From: Atrichornis clamosus | Taxonomy: Eukaryota > Chordata > Aves > Passeriformes > Menuridae | DNA length: 64,000 bases | Assembly (NCBI GenBank): GCA_013400975.1 | Contig: WBMZ01005338.1 | Location: forward strand, 1 to 64,000 | Direction: 5' to 3' | In this document: one piece after another, positions 62,051 to 64,000 of the stretch | How positions within the stretch are numbered: the stretch's first letter is position 1 | Layout of the letters: each line of letters starts with the position of its first letter | The notes under the pieces: model-generated | Told to the model about the DNA's origin: nothing | The model's database searches: none | What the model saw: the letters and a program-made list of their open reading frames with translations, nothing else | Translations under genes and position numbers: made by a program

Positions 62051-63152
62051 TTAAGTATCAACCCCACATATTCATTGTTATATATAACTTCCTTGAAGAC
62101 ACTGCCTGTCCAAAATTTAAAAAATACACATAGAACTATAAATACCTATATGTACATACACTTTAAGCCTATAAACATACTTGTTACTCCTTTAGAAGTG
62201 TACTATAACTATTTAATGTACTAAAACTCTGTCTTCAAATCATAATAATTCATCAGAACCCATTGTGCATCATTGACTTATAAAAGAGTGAAAAAACATC
62301 TGCCCAAAAAGCTTCTGATCAGGCCTTTGATATCATTTGATTACCTCAAAGTTATACCTTTTGTAAGCATGTATTTTAAATGCTTCATATTTCATGGAGA
62401 ATACCTTTCCTTTTAGTCAAGAGTCATTTCCAGTTCCAATGCATGGTCATTCACAAATTTTGTGTTACCCTCCTTTGTCTGGACTACCACACAAAGCTGT
62501 CAAAGGTGTGCAGCTACTCACGCACAGATCAGGGACACAGGCAACTCCACCAAGGCGTATCCAGTTGCCCGGACTGCTAATCACCCTCAAAGCTCTCACT
62601 GACCTCCCTGGAAGCTGACAGAAATAAGGCATTCCCAGTAGGGGCTATAAACTTGTACAGTTCTTTTCTTTATTCTCAGGCATGGTAAGTAAAACCAGTG
62701 TGTATGTACGAAGTAAGAGCAAGCCATTCAAGGCTGTGATAATGACTATTTTGTTTTCCTTGATGAAAAGTTAAAAAACCCCATCAGTAAACTGAACCTG
62801 ATCAGCTGGATTGTACCTATACTGGCTTCAGTGTTTTTAATATAACTACACAGATTAATGTCCAAAATGTCCATTTTCAAAATCACAAAGTTATTAAAAA
62901 CAAGATGAACAAAATTACCTTTATAACTTTCTGCTGCCAAAAGACCATCAGCTAAAATTATATCCTGTGGGTTTTCCATCTTAAGCAAAAAGCACATTTT
63001 GGGTATAATAATTCAGCTCAAGGTGAGTCTCTGCTGCTTTATGTACATTGGACAGTAGCTTTTTAATTAATAGAAGGTTACGTGCAGAGCAAGTTGCATG
63101 AGCAAGAACATGAGATGTTAATCTAGACTTTAATGTGAAATACCACTGGCTT

Positions 63153-63177
63153 AAGGAAAGGCCTTTCACCTTTCCTT
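63153..63177. repeat. Perfect 9-bp stem with a 7-base loop, intronic
   Basis: AAGGAAAGG at 63,153-63,161 and CCTTTCCTT at 63,169-63,177 are exact reverse complements around CCTTTCA. In RNA the stem could be extended by one wobble and one further pair. Function unknown. Confidence 0.6.
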
Positions 63178-64000
63178 GAAACCTTCTGCAATAGCTGTGC
63201 AAGTTCCCAGGTTTGCTGGAAATTAGATCATTTAAATACAGAATAGAAAATTTCAAAATTACTCAAATAATAAGCTGTTAAATAGAATTTTAAGATTTTT
63301 TTTCACTGCACTTCGACCGATATTATTTAAACCTTCCTTAAGTAAATAAAGAATATAAATTACTGAGAAAATGACTGTCTTAAATTGCTACAATTTTCAG
63401 TATTTCCCTACACTTACTCTGAAAAATGCCCTCAAAGCTTCCAGTTCTGCCTCTGTTGGCTTTACTTTGATAGACATGTGAGTATCTCCCTCTAGTGGTT
63501 TTCAGAACAACAATGTTGATCAGAAACCCCTCTAGTCACGAATTTTATGCTCTTTAGCTCAGCAGTTCTCTTGCAGACATGTAACGACCACAGTAGCTTG
63601 TGACACAGTCCCACACCAACAAATGCAATACAGTCTAATTGCCAAGGCTTTCATTACAAACCCCAGAGTCTGCAGTTACTTACATAGTTAATGAGAAGAA
63701 AACCCCCACCTTCTGCTGTAATTAGACAACTAATGTGTTCAGGTCGCCAAAAATTAAGACGTAAAACTATGATTTTACTGAATTCCTAGTTTAACCAAAA
63801 GGATGCACACTCCTATCTTCCATCATTAACTGTTGTACTCATTTGAATGCAGTGAAAACTCCTTACTCTTCTCAATAGCAACACTCACACACAGCACTCA
63901 TCCTTGCTATCCCTAAGTGAAGCTTTATTTTCACAGGTACTATAGGCTCTTGCATTTACTTTGCATCTTTATTTGTCTCTGTGCAAAAACCTTTCTTCTT

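Larger units (their letters stand above)
57351..64000 (-). other. CACNA2D1: Last CACNA2D1 intron (continues off the right edge)
   Basis: At least 6.6 kb of non-coding sequence. I looked on the minus strand for the penultimate exon, which in human encodes residues around PNPCDMVKQPRYRKGPDVC, and did not find it, so it should lie further right. The interval holds a T/G-rich low-complexity tract at 60,042-60,101, a two-copy 13-base tandem repeat at 62,025-62,050, a mildly GC-richer patch at about 62,480-62,640 and a short perfect stem at 63,153-63,177. No other gene was recognised on either strand. Confidence 0.7.

Noticed and set aside
63411..63418. Strong 5' splice-site-like sequence (GTAAGTG) on the CACNA2D1 strand
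   Set aside because: No matching CACNA2D1 exon sequence and only a weak acceptor upstream; probably a chance or cryptic donor.
1..64000. CRISPR arrays, phage or plasmid systems, bacterial operons
   Set aside because: No regularly spaced repeats, no dense coding and clear vertebrate exon, splice-site and CR1 signatures throughout.

Overview
This is vertebrate nuclear DNA, most likely from a bird. It is AT-rich, intron- and intergene-dominated sequence with short chance ORFs, a CpG island at the left edge, and two 3'-end fragments of CR1 LINE elements of the kind that dominate bird genomes. No operon, ribosome binding site, CRISPR array, prophage or plasmid function is present. I recognised two real genes, both on the minus strand and both only partly inside the window.

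Left edge (1 to about 720): a CpG island holds the first coding exon of HGF (hepatocyte growth factor) at 217-292. It encodes the signal peptide and ends at a consensus splice donor. The HGF promoter lies to its right and the first HGF intron runs off the left end.

Right edge (about 52,745 to 64,000): the terminal exon of CACNA2D1 (voltage-gated calcium channel alpha-2/delta-1 subunit) has its coding part at 57,211-57,327, with a long 3' UTR to its left and the last intron to its right. HGF and CACNA2D1 are neighbours in the same orientation on human 7q21, so order and orientation support both calls. CACNA2D1 transcription points towards the HGF promoter.

Between them lies about 52 kb of intergenic DNA without a recognisable coding gene. 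It holds two CR1 fragments (about 44,040-44,165 and 46,717-47,058), a 72-bp hairpin MITE with TAA target duplications (20,634-20,705), a possible solo LTR (about 32,700-33,020), fragments of what looks like an ancient amniote repeat, two perfect or near-perfect tandem duplications, a pyrimidine tract of about 195 bp, homopolymers, and several CpG- or motif-dense patches that could be enhancers (10,600-10,865; 34,027-34,066; 45,965-46,200).

I did not find a previously undescribed biological system. The points most worth following are regulatory and evolutionary: the HGF promoter architecture (an A-tract, a G-tract and a TATA-like/C/EBP-like core), the shortened HGF signal peptide, the MITE, the CRE/ETS cluster and the multi-signal CACNA2D1 3' UTR. 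All family identifications are from reading and memory; no search was run.
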